Part shown: piece after piece, positions 8,455-16,231 of the stretch
How positions within the stretch are numbered: position 1 is the stretch's first letter
How the letters are laid out: every line of letters begins with the position of its first letter
DNA from: Nonomuraea gerenzanensis
Lineage (GTDB): Bacteria; Actinomycetota; Actinomycetes; Streptosporangiales; Streptosporangiaceae
Length of the DNA stretch: 64,000 bases
Direction: 5' to 3'
NCBI RefSeq assembly: GCF_020215645.1
Contig: NZ_CP084058.1
Span: forward strand, 1,922,001-1,986,000
Notes under the pieces: generated by a model
Told to the model about the DNA's origin: nothing
The model's input: only the letters and a program-made list of their open reading frames with translations
Database searches by the model: none
Translations under genes and position numbers: made by a program

Positions 8455-8478
8455 GCCGGGGCCCGCGCGGGCCCCGGC
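8455..8478 (-). terminator. 24-nt perfect palindrome between gcvH and sdaA
   Basis: The 12-nt arm GCCGGGGCCCGC at 8455-8466 is followed at once by its reverse complement, ending at 8478. It is 7 bp past the gcvH stop and 22 bp before the sdaA start. No U-tract follows. It could be a partial terminator, an RNA processing stop or an mRNA stabiliser within the operon. Confidence 0.55.
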
Positions 8479-8485
8479 GGTTAGG

Positions 8486-8875
8486 TCAGGACTCGCCCGA
8501 GGTGAGAGCGGTGTACTCCTCAGGAGAGAGCAGGTCCTCGGGGTCGCCTTCCACGCGCACCTTGAACATCCAGCCCTCGCCGTACGGGTCGCTGTTGACC
8601 AGGCCCGGGTCGTCCACGACGGACTGGTTCACCTCGGTGACCTCGCCGCCGACCGGGGAGTAGATCTCGTTGACGGACTTGGTCGACTCCACCTCGCCGA
8701 CGGAGTCACCCGGCTCGACGGTCGAGCCGACCTCGGGGAGCTGCACGAAGACGACGTCACCAAGGGACTCGGCGGCGAAGGCCGTGATGCCGATCGTCAC
8801 GGTGGTGCTGTCGTCCAGCCCGGCCACCCACTCGTGCTCCTTGGTGTAGCTCAGGTCGTCAGGGATGTTGCTCAC
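8486..8875 (-). CDS. gcvH: Glycine cleavage system H protein
   Basis: 129-aa lipoyl carrier that shuttles the aminomethyl group between the P, T and L proteins. The N-terminus SYTKEHEWV is typical and the lipoylated Lys is K66 in [16 protein letters not shown]. The GTG start overlaps the gcvT stop by four bases (GTGA), so it is translationally coupled to gcvT. Length is normal. gcvP is not in the window and must be elsewhere. Confidence 0.97.
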   Translation of the reverse strand: MSNIPDDLSYTKEHEWVAGLDDSTTVTIGITAFAAESLGDVVFVQLPEVGSTVEPGDSVGEVESTKSVNEIYSPVGGEVTEVNQSVVDDPGLVNSDPYGEGWMFKVRVEGDPEDLLSPEEYTALTSGES

Positions 8876-9957
8876 TTGTTCCTCCTGTAAAAGGGCAGCT
8901 CAACCAGGTCCATAGGTTCATGGCTGCCCCGGATGTCCACAGCCAGGCCTGAATCGGCGCCGGTGTCCACGTAGGCCATCGCGATGGGCTTTCCCAGGGT
9001 CTGGGAGGGCGCACCGCTGGTGACCTCGCCGACGACGACGCCGTCCTTGGTGACCGGGTAACCGTGGCGCGGCACCCGGCGGCTCCGCGCGACCAGGCCG
9101 ACGAGCCTGCGCCGGGGCGAGTCGTCCTTGACCGCCTCCAGCGCCGACCTGCCGACGAAGTCGCCCGGCTTGTCGAATTTCACCACTCTGCCCAGCCCCG
9201 CGTCGAACGGGGTCAGCTCCGCGCTCAGCTCGTTGCCGTACAGCGGCATGCCGGCCTCCAGCCTGAGCGTGTCGCGGCTGGACAGGCCCGCGGGCTTGAG
9301 CCCGTACGGCTCGCCGGCCGCGGTGATCGCGTGCCAGAGCGGCACGGCGTCCTGATTGGCCACGAACAGCTCGAACCCGTCCTCGCCGGTGTACCCCGTA
9401 CGGGCGATCAGCGCCTGCCGGCCGTCCACCTGGCCCGGCAGCCCCGCGTAGTACTTGAGCCCGTCGAGGTCGGCGTCGGTGAGCGTGGCGAGGATCTCCT
9501 GGGCGCGCGGCCCCTGGACGGCGATCAGCGCGTACCGGTCCGAACGGTCCTCCACCACCGCGTCGTACGGCCCGGCGCGCTCGCGCAGCTCGCCGGCGAC
9601 CTTCTCGTAGTTCGAGGCGTTGGCCACGACCATGAACTCCTCGTCACCGAGCCGGTAGACGATGAGGTCGTCCAGCACCCCGCCGCGCTCGTTCACGATC
9701 ATGGTGTACCTGGCCCGGCCAGGCGCCAGCGCCGACAGGTGCCCGACCAGCGCGTAGTCCAGCGCCTGGCCCGCCTGCGGCCCGGTCAGGAAGATCTCGC
9801 CCATGTGCGAGAGGTCGAACAGCCCCGCCGCCTCGCGCACGGCCCGGTGCTCCGCGGACTCGCTGCCGTACCGCAGCGGCATCAGCCACCCGGCGAAGTC
9901 GGTGAGGGTGGCGCCGAGGCTCTGGTGAACGTCTCGTAGCGGTGTCGGTCGGGACAT
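8872..9957 (-). CDS. gcvT: Glycine cleavage system aminomethyltransferase (T protein)
   Basis: 361-aa tetrahydrofolate-dependent enzyme that releases ammonia and makes 5,10-methylene-THF from the aminomethyl-H intermediate. Family motifs include [12 protein letters not shown], the catalytic Asp region in [32 protein letters not shown] and [14 protein letters not shown]. The ATG at 9957 ([16 protein letters not shown]) is chosen over the upstream extension, because that extension would run into the riboswitch 3' end. It is the first gene after a tandem glycine riboswitch and is coupled to gcvH. Confidence 0.97.
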   Translation of the reverse strand: MSRPTPLRDVHQSLGATLTDFAGWLMPLRYGSESAEHRAVREAAGLFDLSHMGEIFLTGPQAGQALDYALVGHLSALAPGRARYTMIVNERGGVLDDLIVYRLGDEEFMVVANASNYEKVAGELRERAGPYDAVVEDRSDRYALIAVQGPRAQEILATLTDADLDGLKYYAGLPGQVDGRQALIARTGYTGEDGFELFVANQDAVPLWHAITAAGEPYGLKPAGLSSRDTLRLEAGMPLYGNELSAELTPFDAGLGRVVKFDKPGDFVGRSALEAVKDDSPRRRLVGLVARSRRVPRHGYPVTKDGVVVGEVTSGAPSQTLGKPIAMAYVDTGADSGLAVDIRGSHEPMDLVELPFYRRNK

Positions 9958-9995
9958 GTGTCGCACCTCAGGACAGGAGTGGATGCCAGCATCCT

Positions 9996-10181
9996 CCCCC
10001 TCTGTCATCGGTGCCTGAGAGCTTCGCCCGACTTTTGCCGGACTTTCACCTTCGGCGAGGCCCGGAGGCCTGCTTTCCAGAGGACACCTCGTCCGTGCGG
10101 TCCTTTGCCTTGAGAGGTTCGCGGGGAGGGCTTGCTCCTTCAGGGACCCTGACCGGCTGTCAGGGTGCTCTCCCGCACGGT
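9996..10181 (-). promoter_or_regulatory. Tandem glycine riboswitch
   Basis: In the 310-bp gap before gcvT, the minus strand reads as two consecutive glycine aptamers. The first begins CGTGCGGGAGAG and contains GAAGGAGCAAG, CCTCTCAAGGCAAAGGACCG and the closing strand CGCACGG. The second contains TGGAAAGCAGG, CGCCGAAGG and GCTCTCAGGCACCGATGACA followed by AGAGGGGG. These are the conserved cores of the gcvT-motif RNA in the usual order. The aptamers end about 40 nt before the gcvT ATG. Glycine binding normally turns expression on. I see no separate terminator hairpin, so control may be at translation start. The remaining 86 bp (10182-10267) should hold the promoter. Confidence 0.95.
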
Positions 10182-10267
10182 TTCGTCGGTGATGTCCGTC
10201 AGCCTAGTGCCGCGACGGGGCTGTTGTCGCGTCGCGGGCCGCACGTGAATCCCGGGGGAGCGCGGAT

Positions 10268-10954
10268 TCAGCAGGCTTGCACGAGCGCCTCGAACAACGC
10301 GTGGTCCTCGCCTGCCTCGGGATGCCACTGCACGGCCATGGTGAACGCCCCCGGAGCCTCCACGGCCTCGATCGTGCCGTCGTCGGTGGTGGCGGTGACC
10401 GTCAGGCCGGGGGCGAGCCGGTCCACGGCCTGGTGGTGGTAGTGCGGGACCGGCACCGGCTCCTCGCCCAGCACCTTGGCCAGGCCGGTGCCCGGGACGG
10501 GGGTGACGGGCAGGTGGCCGAAGACGCCGGGCCCCGGGCAGTGCTCGGTGTGGCCGACCAGATCGGGCAGGTGCTGGTGCAGGCTGCCGCCCAGGGCCAC
10601 GTTGAGCACCTGGAGGCCGCGGCAGACGCCCAGGAAGGGCAGCTCGCCGTCGAGGGCGGCCGCGAGCAGGGCGAACTCCGCCTCGTCACGAAATCTCCGG
10701 ACGTAGCCGCTGCGCTCGTGCGGCTCCGCGCCGTACCTGGCCGGGTCGATGTCGCCGCCCCCGGCCAGGATCAGCCCGTCCAGGCGGCGCACCAGCCCGG
10801 CGGGCTCGCCCGCCGGAGGCAGCAGGACGGGCTGGCCGCCCGCGCGCACGACCTGCTCCACGTACATGTACGGCAGCAGCGCCGCCCGGGTGTCCTGCCA
10901 CACCGTGAACGAGGCGCTCTCGGCGTAGCAGGTGATGCCGATGACGGGACCCAT
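10268..10954 (-). CDS. Gamma-glutamyl-gamma-aminobutyrate hydrolase-like class I amidotransferase
   Basis: 228-aa class I glutamine-amidotransferase fold protein of the PuuD/peptidase C26 family, which hydrolyses gamma-glutamyl bonds. The nucleophile is C111 in FLGVCRGLQVLNVALGG, and the His/Glu of the triad are in MAVQWHPEAGED. The N-terminus PVIGITCYAE is typical. It is the last gene of a four-gene run with a glutamine-synthetase-like ligase, an aldehyde dehydrogenase and an SDR. In that setting it would release glutamate from the oxidised gamma-glutamyl product. It starts 12 bp after the SDR stop. Confidence 0.88.
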   Translation of the reverse strand: MGPVIGITCYAESASFTVWQDTRAALLPYMYVEQVVRAGGQPVLLPPAGEPAGLVRRLDGLILAGGGDIDPARYGAEPHERSGYVRRFRDEAEFALLAAALDGELPFLGVCRGLQVLNVALGGSLHQHLPDLVGHTEHCPGPGVFGHLPVTPVPGTGLAKVLGEEPVPVPHYHHQAVDRLAPGLTVTATTDDGTIEAVEAPGAFTMAVQWHPEAGEDHALFEALVQAC

Positions 10955-10965
10955 GGGACGTCCTC

Positions 10966-11742
10966 CTACAGCGGCGTGACGTAGGCACCGGAGATGCCGC
11001 CGTCCACCAGGAACTCGCTGGCCGTGATGAACGAGGCGTCGTCGCTGGCCAGGAAGGCCACCGCCGCCGCGATCTCCGACGCCTCGGCGAAGCGGCCCAC
11101 CGGCACGTGCACCAGCCGCCGCTGCGCCCGCTCCGGGTCCTTGGCGAACAGCTCACGCAGCAGCGGCGTGTTCACCGGCCCCGGGCACAGCGCGTTGACC
11201 CGGATGCCCTCCCTGGCGAACTGCACGCCCAGCTCCCGCGACATCGCCAGCACCCCGCCCTTGGAGGCGGTGTAGGAGATCTGCGAGGTCGCCGACCCCA
11301 TGACGGCCACGAAGGACGCGGTGTTGATGATCGAGCCCTTGCCCTGGCGGCGCATGTACGGGATGGCGTGCTTGCAGCACAGGTAGACGCTGGTCAGGTT
11401 CACCTCCTGGACGCGGCGCCAGGCGTCGAGGCCGGTCTCCAGGATCGAGTCGTCGTCGGGCGGCGAGATGCCGGCGTTGTTGAAGGCGATGTCCACGCTG
11501 CCGTAGGTGTCGTGGGCCGCGGCGAACATCCTGACGACGTCGTCCTCGCTGGTCACGTCGGCCTTGACGAACAGGCCGCCCACCTCGGCCGCGGCCTTGA
11601 CGCCCGCCTCCTCGTCGATGTCCGCGCAGACCACCCTGGCGCCCTCGTCGGCGAAGCGGCGGGCCGTGGCCAGCCCGATCCCGCTGCCCGCGCCGGTGAT
11701 GACCGCCACCCGATCCTGCAACCGCTGCATGTGCGCACTCAC
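10966..11742 (-). CDS. SDR-family oxidoreductase in amine-degradation operon
   Basis: 258-aa classical short-chain dehydrogenase. The NAD(P) motif is TGAGSGIG near residues 16-23, with NNAGIS, the catalytic Ser in INTASFVAVMGSATSQ, and YTASK with the catalytic Tyr/Lys. The C-terminal GGISGAYVTPL is typical. The GTG start overlaps the aldehyde-dehydrogenase stop (GTGA); an ATG four codons later (MQRLQDRVAVITG) is an equally good start with GGAG 11 bp upstream. In this operon it may handle an alcohol/aldehyde intermediate. The substrate is not readable from sequence. Confidence 0.88.
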   Translation of the reverse strand: MSAHMQRLQDRVAVITGAGSGIGLATARRFADEGARVVCADIDEEAGVKAAAEVGGLFVKADVTSEDDVVRMFAAAHDTYGSVDIAFNNAGISPPDDDSILETGLDAWRRVQEVNLTSVYLCCKHAIPYMRRQGKGSIINTASFVAVMGSATSQISYTASKGGVLAMSRELGVQFAREGIRVNALCPGPVNTPLLRELFAKDPERAQRRLVHVPVGRFAEASEIAAAVAFLASDDASFITASEFLVDGGISGAYVTPL

Positions 11743-13082
11743 TCCGTTGAGATGAAGACGTTCTTGGTCTCGGTGAAGGCCGCCAGCGCGTCAGGGCCGA
11801 GCTCCCTGCCGAGGCCGGACTGCTTGAAGCCGCCGAACGGGGTCCAGTAGCGGACCGAGGAGTGGGAGTTCACCGACAGGGCGCCCGACTCGACGGCCCT
11901 GGCCACGCGCAGCGCCCGCCCGACGTCGCGGGTCCAGATGGAGCCGCTCAGTCCGTACGGGGTGTCGTTGGCGATCCGTACGGCCTGCGCCTCGTCCTCG
12001 AACCTGACCACCGACACCACGGGCCCGAAGATCTCCTCGGTGAACGCCCGGTCGGTGACCTCGGGGGTCAGGACGGTCGGCGGGAACCAGTAGCCCTTGC
12101 CCTGCGGGCAGGAGCCTTGCAGGTAGGGGGTCGGCGGGACGAAGCCGCGCACGCGTTCGAGGTGCTCGGCGCTGATCAGGGGGCCCATCTCGGTGGCCTC
12201 GTCGAGGGGGTCGCCGACCACGACGCCGCGGACGGCCGCTTCCAGGCGCTCCATGAAGGCGTCGTACACGCTCGCCTGGACCAGGATCCTGGAGCGGGCG
12301 CAGCAGTCCTGTCCGGCGTTGTCGAAGACGGCGTAGGGCGCGGTGCGCGCCGCCTTGTCGAGGTCGGCGTCGGCGAAGACGATGTTGGCGGACTTGCCGC
12401 CCAGCTCCAGCGTGACCCGCTTGACCTGCCGCGCCGCCGTGGCCCCGATCTCCTTGCCCACCTCGGTCGAGCCGGTGAACACGATCTTGGCCACGCCGGG
12501 ATGCGCCACCAGGCGGGCCCCCGCGACCTCCCCTGCCCCAGGCAGAACCTGGAGCACCCCCTCGGGGAGGCCCGCTGCCAGGGCCAGCTCTGCCAGCCTC
12601 AGCGCGGTCAGCGGAGTCCACTCGGCGGGCTTGACGATCACCGTGTTGCCCGCCGCCAGTGCCGGGGCCACGCCCCACATCATGATCACCATGGGGAAGT
12701 TCCACGGCACGATGATCCCGACGACGCCCAGCGGCTCCTGGAAGGTGAGGTCCACGCCGCCCGGCACCGGGATCTGCTTGCCGTGGTCGCGCTCGGGGGC
12801 GCCGGCGTAGAAGTGCAGCACGTCGCGGACGTTGCCGGCCTCCCACCGGGCGTTGCCGATGGTGTGCCCGGCGTTGGCCAGCTCCAGCCGCGCCAGCTCC
12901 TCGCCGTGCTCGTCCACCAGGTCGGCGAACCCGCGCAGCAGCCGCGCCCGGTCGCCGGGCGCCACCTCGCGCCAGGCGGCCTGCGCCTTCCTGGCACGCT
13001 CCACGGCCCGGTCGACCTCCGCCTCGTCGGCGAGTTCGACGTCGGCGATGACGTCCTCCGTCGCCGGGTTGACGATCTTCAT
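11739..13082 (-). CDS. Aldehyde dehydrogenase (gamma-glutamyl aminoaldehyde type)
   Basis: 447-aa NAD(P)-dependent aldehyde dehydrogenase. It has the N-terminal KIVNPATEDVIADV, PWNFPMVIMMWGVAPALAAG, the general-base Glu in VTLELGGKSANIVF and the nucleophile region NAGQDCCARSRILV, where one of two adjacent Cys is catalytic. It is slightly shorter than the usual ~480 aa because the N-terminal arm is short. It lies between a GlnA-like ligase (9-bp gap) and an SDR (4-bp overlap). The operon suggests it oxidises a gamma-glutamylated aminoaldehyde, as PuuC does in putrescine breakdown. Confidence 0.9.
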   Translation of the reverse strand: MKIVNPATEDVIADVELADEAEVDRAVERARKAQAAWREVAPGDRARLLRGFADLVDEHGEELARLELANAGHTIGNARWEAGNVRDVLHFYAGAPERDHGKQIPVPGGVDLTFQEPLGVVGIIVPWNFPMVIMMWGVAPALAAGNTVIVKPAEWTPLTALRLAELALAAGLPEGVLQVLPGAGEVAGARLVAHPGVAKIVFTGSTEVGKEIGATAARQVKRVTLELGGKSANIVFADADLDKAARTAPYAVFDNAGQDCCARSRILVQASVYDAFMERLEAAVRGVVVGDPLDEATEMGPLISAEHLERVRGFVPPTPYLQGSCPQGKGYWFPPTVLTPEVTDRAFTEEIFGPVVSVVRFEDEAQAVRIANDTPYGLSGSIWTRDVGRALRVARAVESGALSVNSHSSVRYWTPFGGFKQSGLGRELGPDALAAFTETKNVFISTE

Positions 13083-13091
13083 GCGCTCCCG

Positions 13092-14462
13092 TCACATCCG
13101 TTCGAAACCACGGAACAGCTCCCAATCCGTCACCGCCGCGTCGAAGGCGGCCAGCTCCACCCGCGCGTTGTTCGCGTAGTGCTCGACCACGTCCTCACCG
13201 AACCTCTCACGGGCCAGCTTCGAGCCCTCGAACAGCGCCAGCGCGTCCCGCAGCGTGTGCGGCACGGTCTCGGCGCCGGAGGCGTAGGCGTTGCCCTCGC
13301 AGGGGTCCTCCAGCGGCAGCTCGGCGTCGATGCCGTGCAGCCCGGCCGCGACCAGCGCCGCCACCGCCAGGTACGGGTTCACGTCGCCGCCCGGCACCCG
13401 GTTCTCCACGCGCAGGGACTGGCCGTGGCCGACCAGCCGCAGCGAGCAGGTGCGGTTGTCCACGCCCCACTTGACGGCCGTGGGGGCGAAGCTGCCCGGC
13501 ACGTACCGCTTGTAGGAGTTGATGTTGGGGGCGTACAGCAGGGTCAGCTCCCGCATGCAGGCGAGCTGGCCGGCGACGAAGCTCGCGCCGAGCGGCGAGA
13601 GGCCGTACGGCCCCTGGCCCGCCATCACCGGGTCGCCGTCCAGGCTGCGCAGCGAGATGTGGATGTGGCAGGAGTTGCCCTCGCGCTGGTTCGGCTTGGC
13701 CATGAACGTGATCGACCGGCCCTCCTGGGCGGCGATCTCCTTGGCGCCGGTCTTGTAGATGACGTGGTGGTCGCAGGTCCGCAGCGCCTCGTCGTAGCGG
13801 AAGGCGATCTCGTGCTGGCCCAGGTTGCACTCGCCCTTGGCCGACTCCACGTACAGGCCCGCGCCCTCCATCTCGCGCCTGATGCGCCGCAGCAGCGGCT
13901 CCACGCGGGCCGTGCCGAGCAGGGAGTAGTCGACGTTGTAGAGGTTCGCGGGGGTCAGGTCGCGGTACGCGCGCCGCCAGGCGTCCTCGTAGCTGTCGTC
14001 GTAGACGACGAACTCCAGCTCGGTGCCGACGTAGGCGGCCAGCCCCCGGTCGGCGAGGCGGGCCAGCTGCCTGCGCAGGATCTGCCGCGGGGAGGCGGTC
14101 ACGTCACCGCCGTCCTCCCAGGCCAGATCGGCCATCAGCATCGCCGTCCCCTCGTGCCACGGCACCCGGCGCAGCGTGCCGAGGTCCGGCTTCATCACGA
14201 AGTCGCCGTACCCGCGCTCCCAGGACGACATGGCGTAACCAGGGACGGTGTTCATGTCGACGTCCACCGCCAGCAGGTAGTTGCAGCCCTCGGAGCCGTG
14301 GTGCAGCACCTCTTCGAGAAAGTAGCGCGCCGACAGCCTCTTGCCCTGCAACCTGCCCTGCATGTCGGCGATCGCGAGCAGCACGGTGTCGATCCGGCCC
14401 GACGCCACCTCGTCGCGCAGCTCGGCGACGGAAAGGAACCCGGTGCTCGCTCGATCGTCCAC
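13092..14462 (-). CDS. Glutamine synthetase-family gamma-glutamyl amine ligase
   Basis: 456-aa GlnA-like enzyme that probably joins glutamate to an amine (polyamine or ethanolamine) using ATP rather than making glutamine. GS beta-grasp and catalytic domains are visible (GTELEFVVYDDSY, then HEIAFRYDEALRTCDHHVIYK and the metal/ATP motif ITFMAKPNQREGNSCHIHIS). Other markers are LLYAPNINSYKRYVPGSFAP and ENRVPGGDVNPYLAVAALVA. The Arg/Asn pattern NRTCSLRLVGHG and the absence of the adenylylation-loop Tyr motif fit the GlnA3/GlnA4 group. It heads the operon and is divergent from a FadR-type regulator. The amine substrate cannot be decided by eye. Confidence 0.9.
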   Translation of the reverse strand: MDDRASTGFLSVAELRDEVASGRIDTVLLAIADMQGRLQGKRLSARYFLEEVLHHGSEGCNYLLAVDVDMNTVPGYAMSSWERGYGDFVMKPDLGTLRRVPWHEGTAMLMADLAWEDGGDVTASPRQILRRQLARLADRGLAAYVGTELEFVVYDDSYEDAWRRAYRDLTPANLYNVDYSLLGTARVEPLLRRIRREMEGAGLYVESAKGECNLGQHEIAFRYDEALRTCDHHVIYKTGAKEIAAQEGRSITFMAKPNQREGNSCHIHISLRSLDGDPVMAGQGPYGLSPLGASFVAGQLACMRELTLLYAPNINSYKRYVPGSFAPTAVKWGVDNRTCSLRLVGHGQSLRVENRVPGGDVNPYLAVAALVAAGLHGIDAELPLEDPCEGNAYASGAETVPHTLRDALALFEGSKLARERFGEDVVEHYANNARVELAAFDAAVTDWELFRGFERM

Positions 14463-14508
14463 GCTGTGCAGCTCCGATCCGGCAGAGGCGCTTTCCCGTT
14501 GATTGGGC

Positions 14509-14521
14509 TAGTCTCAGACCA
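14509..14521. promoter_or_regulatory. Candidate FadR-family operator over a -10 box
   Basis: TAGTCT-C-AGACCA is a 13-bp near-palindrome (one mismatched pair), similar in form to TGGTC-GACCA sites bound by FadR-type GntR proteins. Its left half is also a TAnnnT -10 candidate for the regulator gene at 14565. It lies between the divergent ligase and regulator genes, so one bound protein could control both. Inference. Confidence 0.45.
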
Positions 14522-14564
14522 TTGATGTGCATGGCGGGATCGCTTGTCAAGGCCTGAGGACACG

Positions 14565-15290
14565 TTGGACGAGTCGGCGCGTTTGATGACGGTGTTGCGC
14601 CCGGTCAGGGCGGGCAACGCCTTCGAGGAGACCGTGGAACGGCTGCTTCAGGCGATCAAGCTGGGCGTCGTCCCGCCCGGTCACAAGCTGCCCCCCGAGC
14701 GGGAGCTGGCCGTCCAGCTCGGCATCAGCCGGGTGACGCTGCGCGAGGCCATCCGTGCGCTGTCCGACGCGGGCTATCTCGACGTGCGGCGCGGCCGGTA
14801 CGGGGGCGCGTTCGTCACCTACGTGCCGCCCACGCCCGACGCCGGCGACCTGCGCCAGGCCGTCAACGAGATGGGCATGGCGGAGCTGTCCGACGCGCTG
14901 ACCTTCCGGCTGGCCGTGGAGTGCGGCGCCGCCGAGGTGCTGGCCGCCGCCGGGCTCGCCGGGGACAAGCGGGCGGTCCTGACCCGCAGGCTCGCCGAGC
15001 TGAACGAGGCGGGGCTGGAGGACTACCGCCGCCTCGACACCGCCTTCCACCTGTCCATCGCGGAGCTGACCGGCTCCACCCTGCTCGCCACCACCTGCGC
15101 CGACGCCCGCTCGCGGGTCAGCGACCTGCTCAACGCCATCCCGATGCTCCAGGTCAACCTGGACCACGCCGCCGTGCAGCACCGGGCCATCGTGGACGCC
15201 ATCCTCGCCGGCGACCCCGACGCGGCCCGCCGGGCGGTGGTCGAGCACCTGGAGGGGACGGCCGCGCTGCTGAGGGCCTTCCTGTCCTGA
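14565..15290 (+). CDS. GntR/FadR-family transcriptional regulator
   Basis: About 241 aa. The winged helix-turn-helix spans about residues 17-85 (PPGHKLPPERELAVQLGISR, then VTLREAIRALSDAGYLDVRRG). The FCD effector domain follows (about 100-230), with the Asp/His metal-site pattern in YRRLDTAFHLSIAELTGS and NLDHAAVQHRAIVDAILAGD. It is divergent from the gamma-glutamyl amine operon and is its likely regulator. The start is uncertain: TTG 14565 has GAGGA four bases upstream, while TTG 14544 and the internal ATG 14586 are alternatives. Confidence 0.9.
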   Translation: MDESARLMTVLRPVRAGNAFEETVERLLQAIKLGVVPPGHKLPPERELAVQLGISRVTLREAIRALSDAGYLDVRRGRYGGAFVTYVPPTPDAGDLRQAVNEMGMAELSDALTFRLAVECGAAEVLAAAGLAGDKRAVLTRRLAELNEAGLEDYRRLDTAFHLSIAELTGSTLLATTCADARSRVSDLLNAIPMLQVNLDHAAVQHRAIVDAILAGDPDAARRAVVEHLEGTAALLRAFLS

Positions 15291-15337
15291 GTCACCGGGG
15301 ACATCCGCGGGGCTCGTACCATCGAAACCAGGGTCAT

Positions 15338-16090
15338 ATGGGCAACTGGTTTCAGCAAAGCATTGTCGCCACGGGACGGCTGCCGCTGTTCTGCTACTTC
15401 GTCATGCTCATCGCCGCCTTCATCGCCACCCGCATCAACGTCCGCCTGATCAGGGCGAAGGTCGGCTGGTTCCGCAACGTCAACGTGGGCGAGATGCACA
15501 TCCACCACGTGGTGTTCGGCGTGGTGCTGATGTTAGTCGGCGGGGTCACGCTCATCGTCTCGCCAGACTCGCAGGTCGGCACCGCCGTCGCGGCCTCCGT
15601 CTTCGGCGTCGGCTCCGCGCTGGTGCTGGACGAGTTCGCGCTCATCCTGCACCTGCACGACGTGTACTGGGAGGAGGAGGGGCGCACGTCGGTGGACGCC
15701 GTCTTCATCGCGGTCGCCGTGACCGGGCTGCTCCTCATCGGGCTAAGGCCCCTCACCTGGGACTACGGCACCCCCGTCAACCCCGCCGCGCTGATCGTGG
15801 CCAACCTGGCGCTGGCCGTCGTCACCCTGCTCAAGGGGAAGATCTGGACGGGGATGGCGGGGTTGTTCGTGCCGCCGATGTTGCTGGTGGGGGCGATCCG
15901 GCTGGCGCGGCCCGGGTCGCCGTGGGCGCACTGGTTCTTCGCCAAGCGGTCGCCGCGGAAGATGGCCCGGGCGATCCATCGGGAGGAGCGGTGGCGGAGG
16001 CCGGTGATCAGGGCGAAGATCGCCTTTCAGGAGTTCCTGTCCGGGCGGCATGATCTGCCTTCCACGCGGCGGGGTCGCAGGCATACTTGA
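15338..16090 (+). CDS. Multi-pass integral membrane protein, unknown function
   Basis: 250-aa membrane protein I cannot assign. About six hydrophobic segments are visible. The first follows GNWFQQSIVATGRLPLFCYF, and the region NVNVGEMHIHHVVFGVVLML carries a conserved-looking His cluster, HIHH, inside or next to a helix. Between helices LDEFALILHLHDVYWEEEGR is charged and His/acid rich, a possible metal site. The C-terminus is a strongly basic cytoplasmic tail (about 205-250). The ATG at 15338 gives a clean N-terminus, although the open frame is longer. A 45-codon gene starts 4 bp after its stop. Confidence 0.75.
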   Translation: MGNWFQQSIVATGRLPLFCYFVMLIAAFIATRINVRLIRAKVGWFRNVNVGEMHIHHVVFGVVLMLVGGVTLIVSPDSQVGTAVAASVFGVGSALVLDEFALILHLHDVYWEEEGRTSVDAVFIAVAVTGLLLIGLRPLTWDYGTPVNPAALIVANLALAVVTLLKGKIWTGMAGLFVPPMLLVGAIRLARPGSPWAHWFFAKRSPRKMARAIHREERWRRPVIRAKIAFQEFLSGRHDLPSTRRGRRHT

Positions 16091-16093
16091 GGC

Positions 16094-16231
16094 ATGGCAC
16101 TTCCGTCGCTCCACGAAGGGCTGGACGAGAAGGCCCCCGTGTCCGACTGGCCGACGTTGTGCCGAGGGCTGGGGCCGGGCTACCGGCACGCCTGGGAGAA
16201 GAAGCTTCCTCTGCGGAAGAGCGTCGGCTGA
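16094..16231 (+). CDS. Small 45-aa protein, candidate partner of the AbiEii-type protein
   Basis: 45-codon ORF beginning MALPSLHEGLDEKAPVSD and ending KKLPLRKSVG. It is acidic in the first half and basic in the second, with Trp in SDWPTLCRG and RHAWEKK. About 38 of 44 codons end in G or C, like real genes here. Its TGA overlaps the next gene's ATG (TGATG), so translation is coupled. A CATACT box (16082-16087) lies six bases before the ATG and no ribosome site is clear, so a leaderless transcript is possible. It resembles the short first gene of a two-gene toxin-antitoxin-like unit; the function is inference. Confidence 0.6.
   Translation: MALPSLHEGLDEKAPVSDWPTLCRGLGPGYRHAWEKKLPLRKSVG

Noticed and set aside
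11862..14525. 887-aa open frame antisense to the aldehyde dehydrogenase and GlnA-like genes
   Set aside because: Low-complexity translation opposite conserved enzymes; no start signal or family resemblance.
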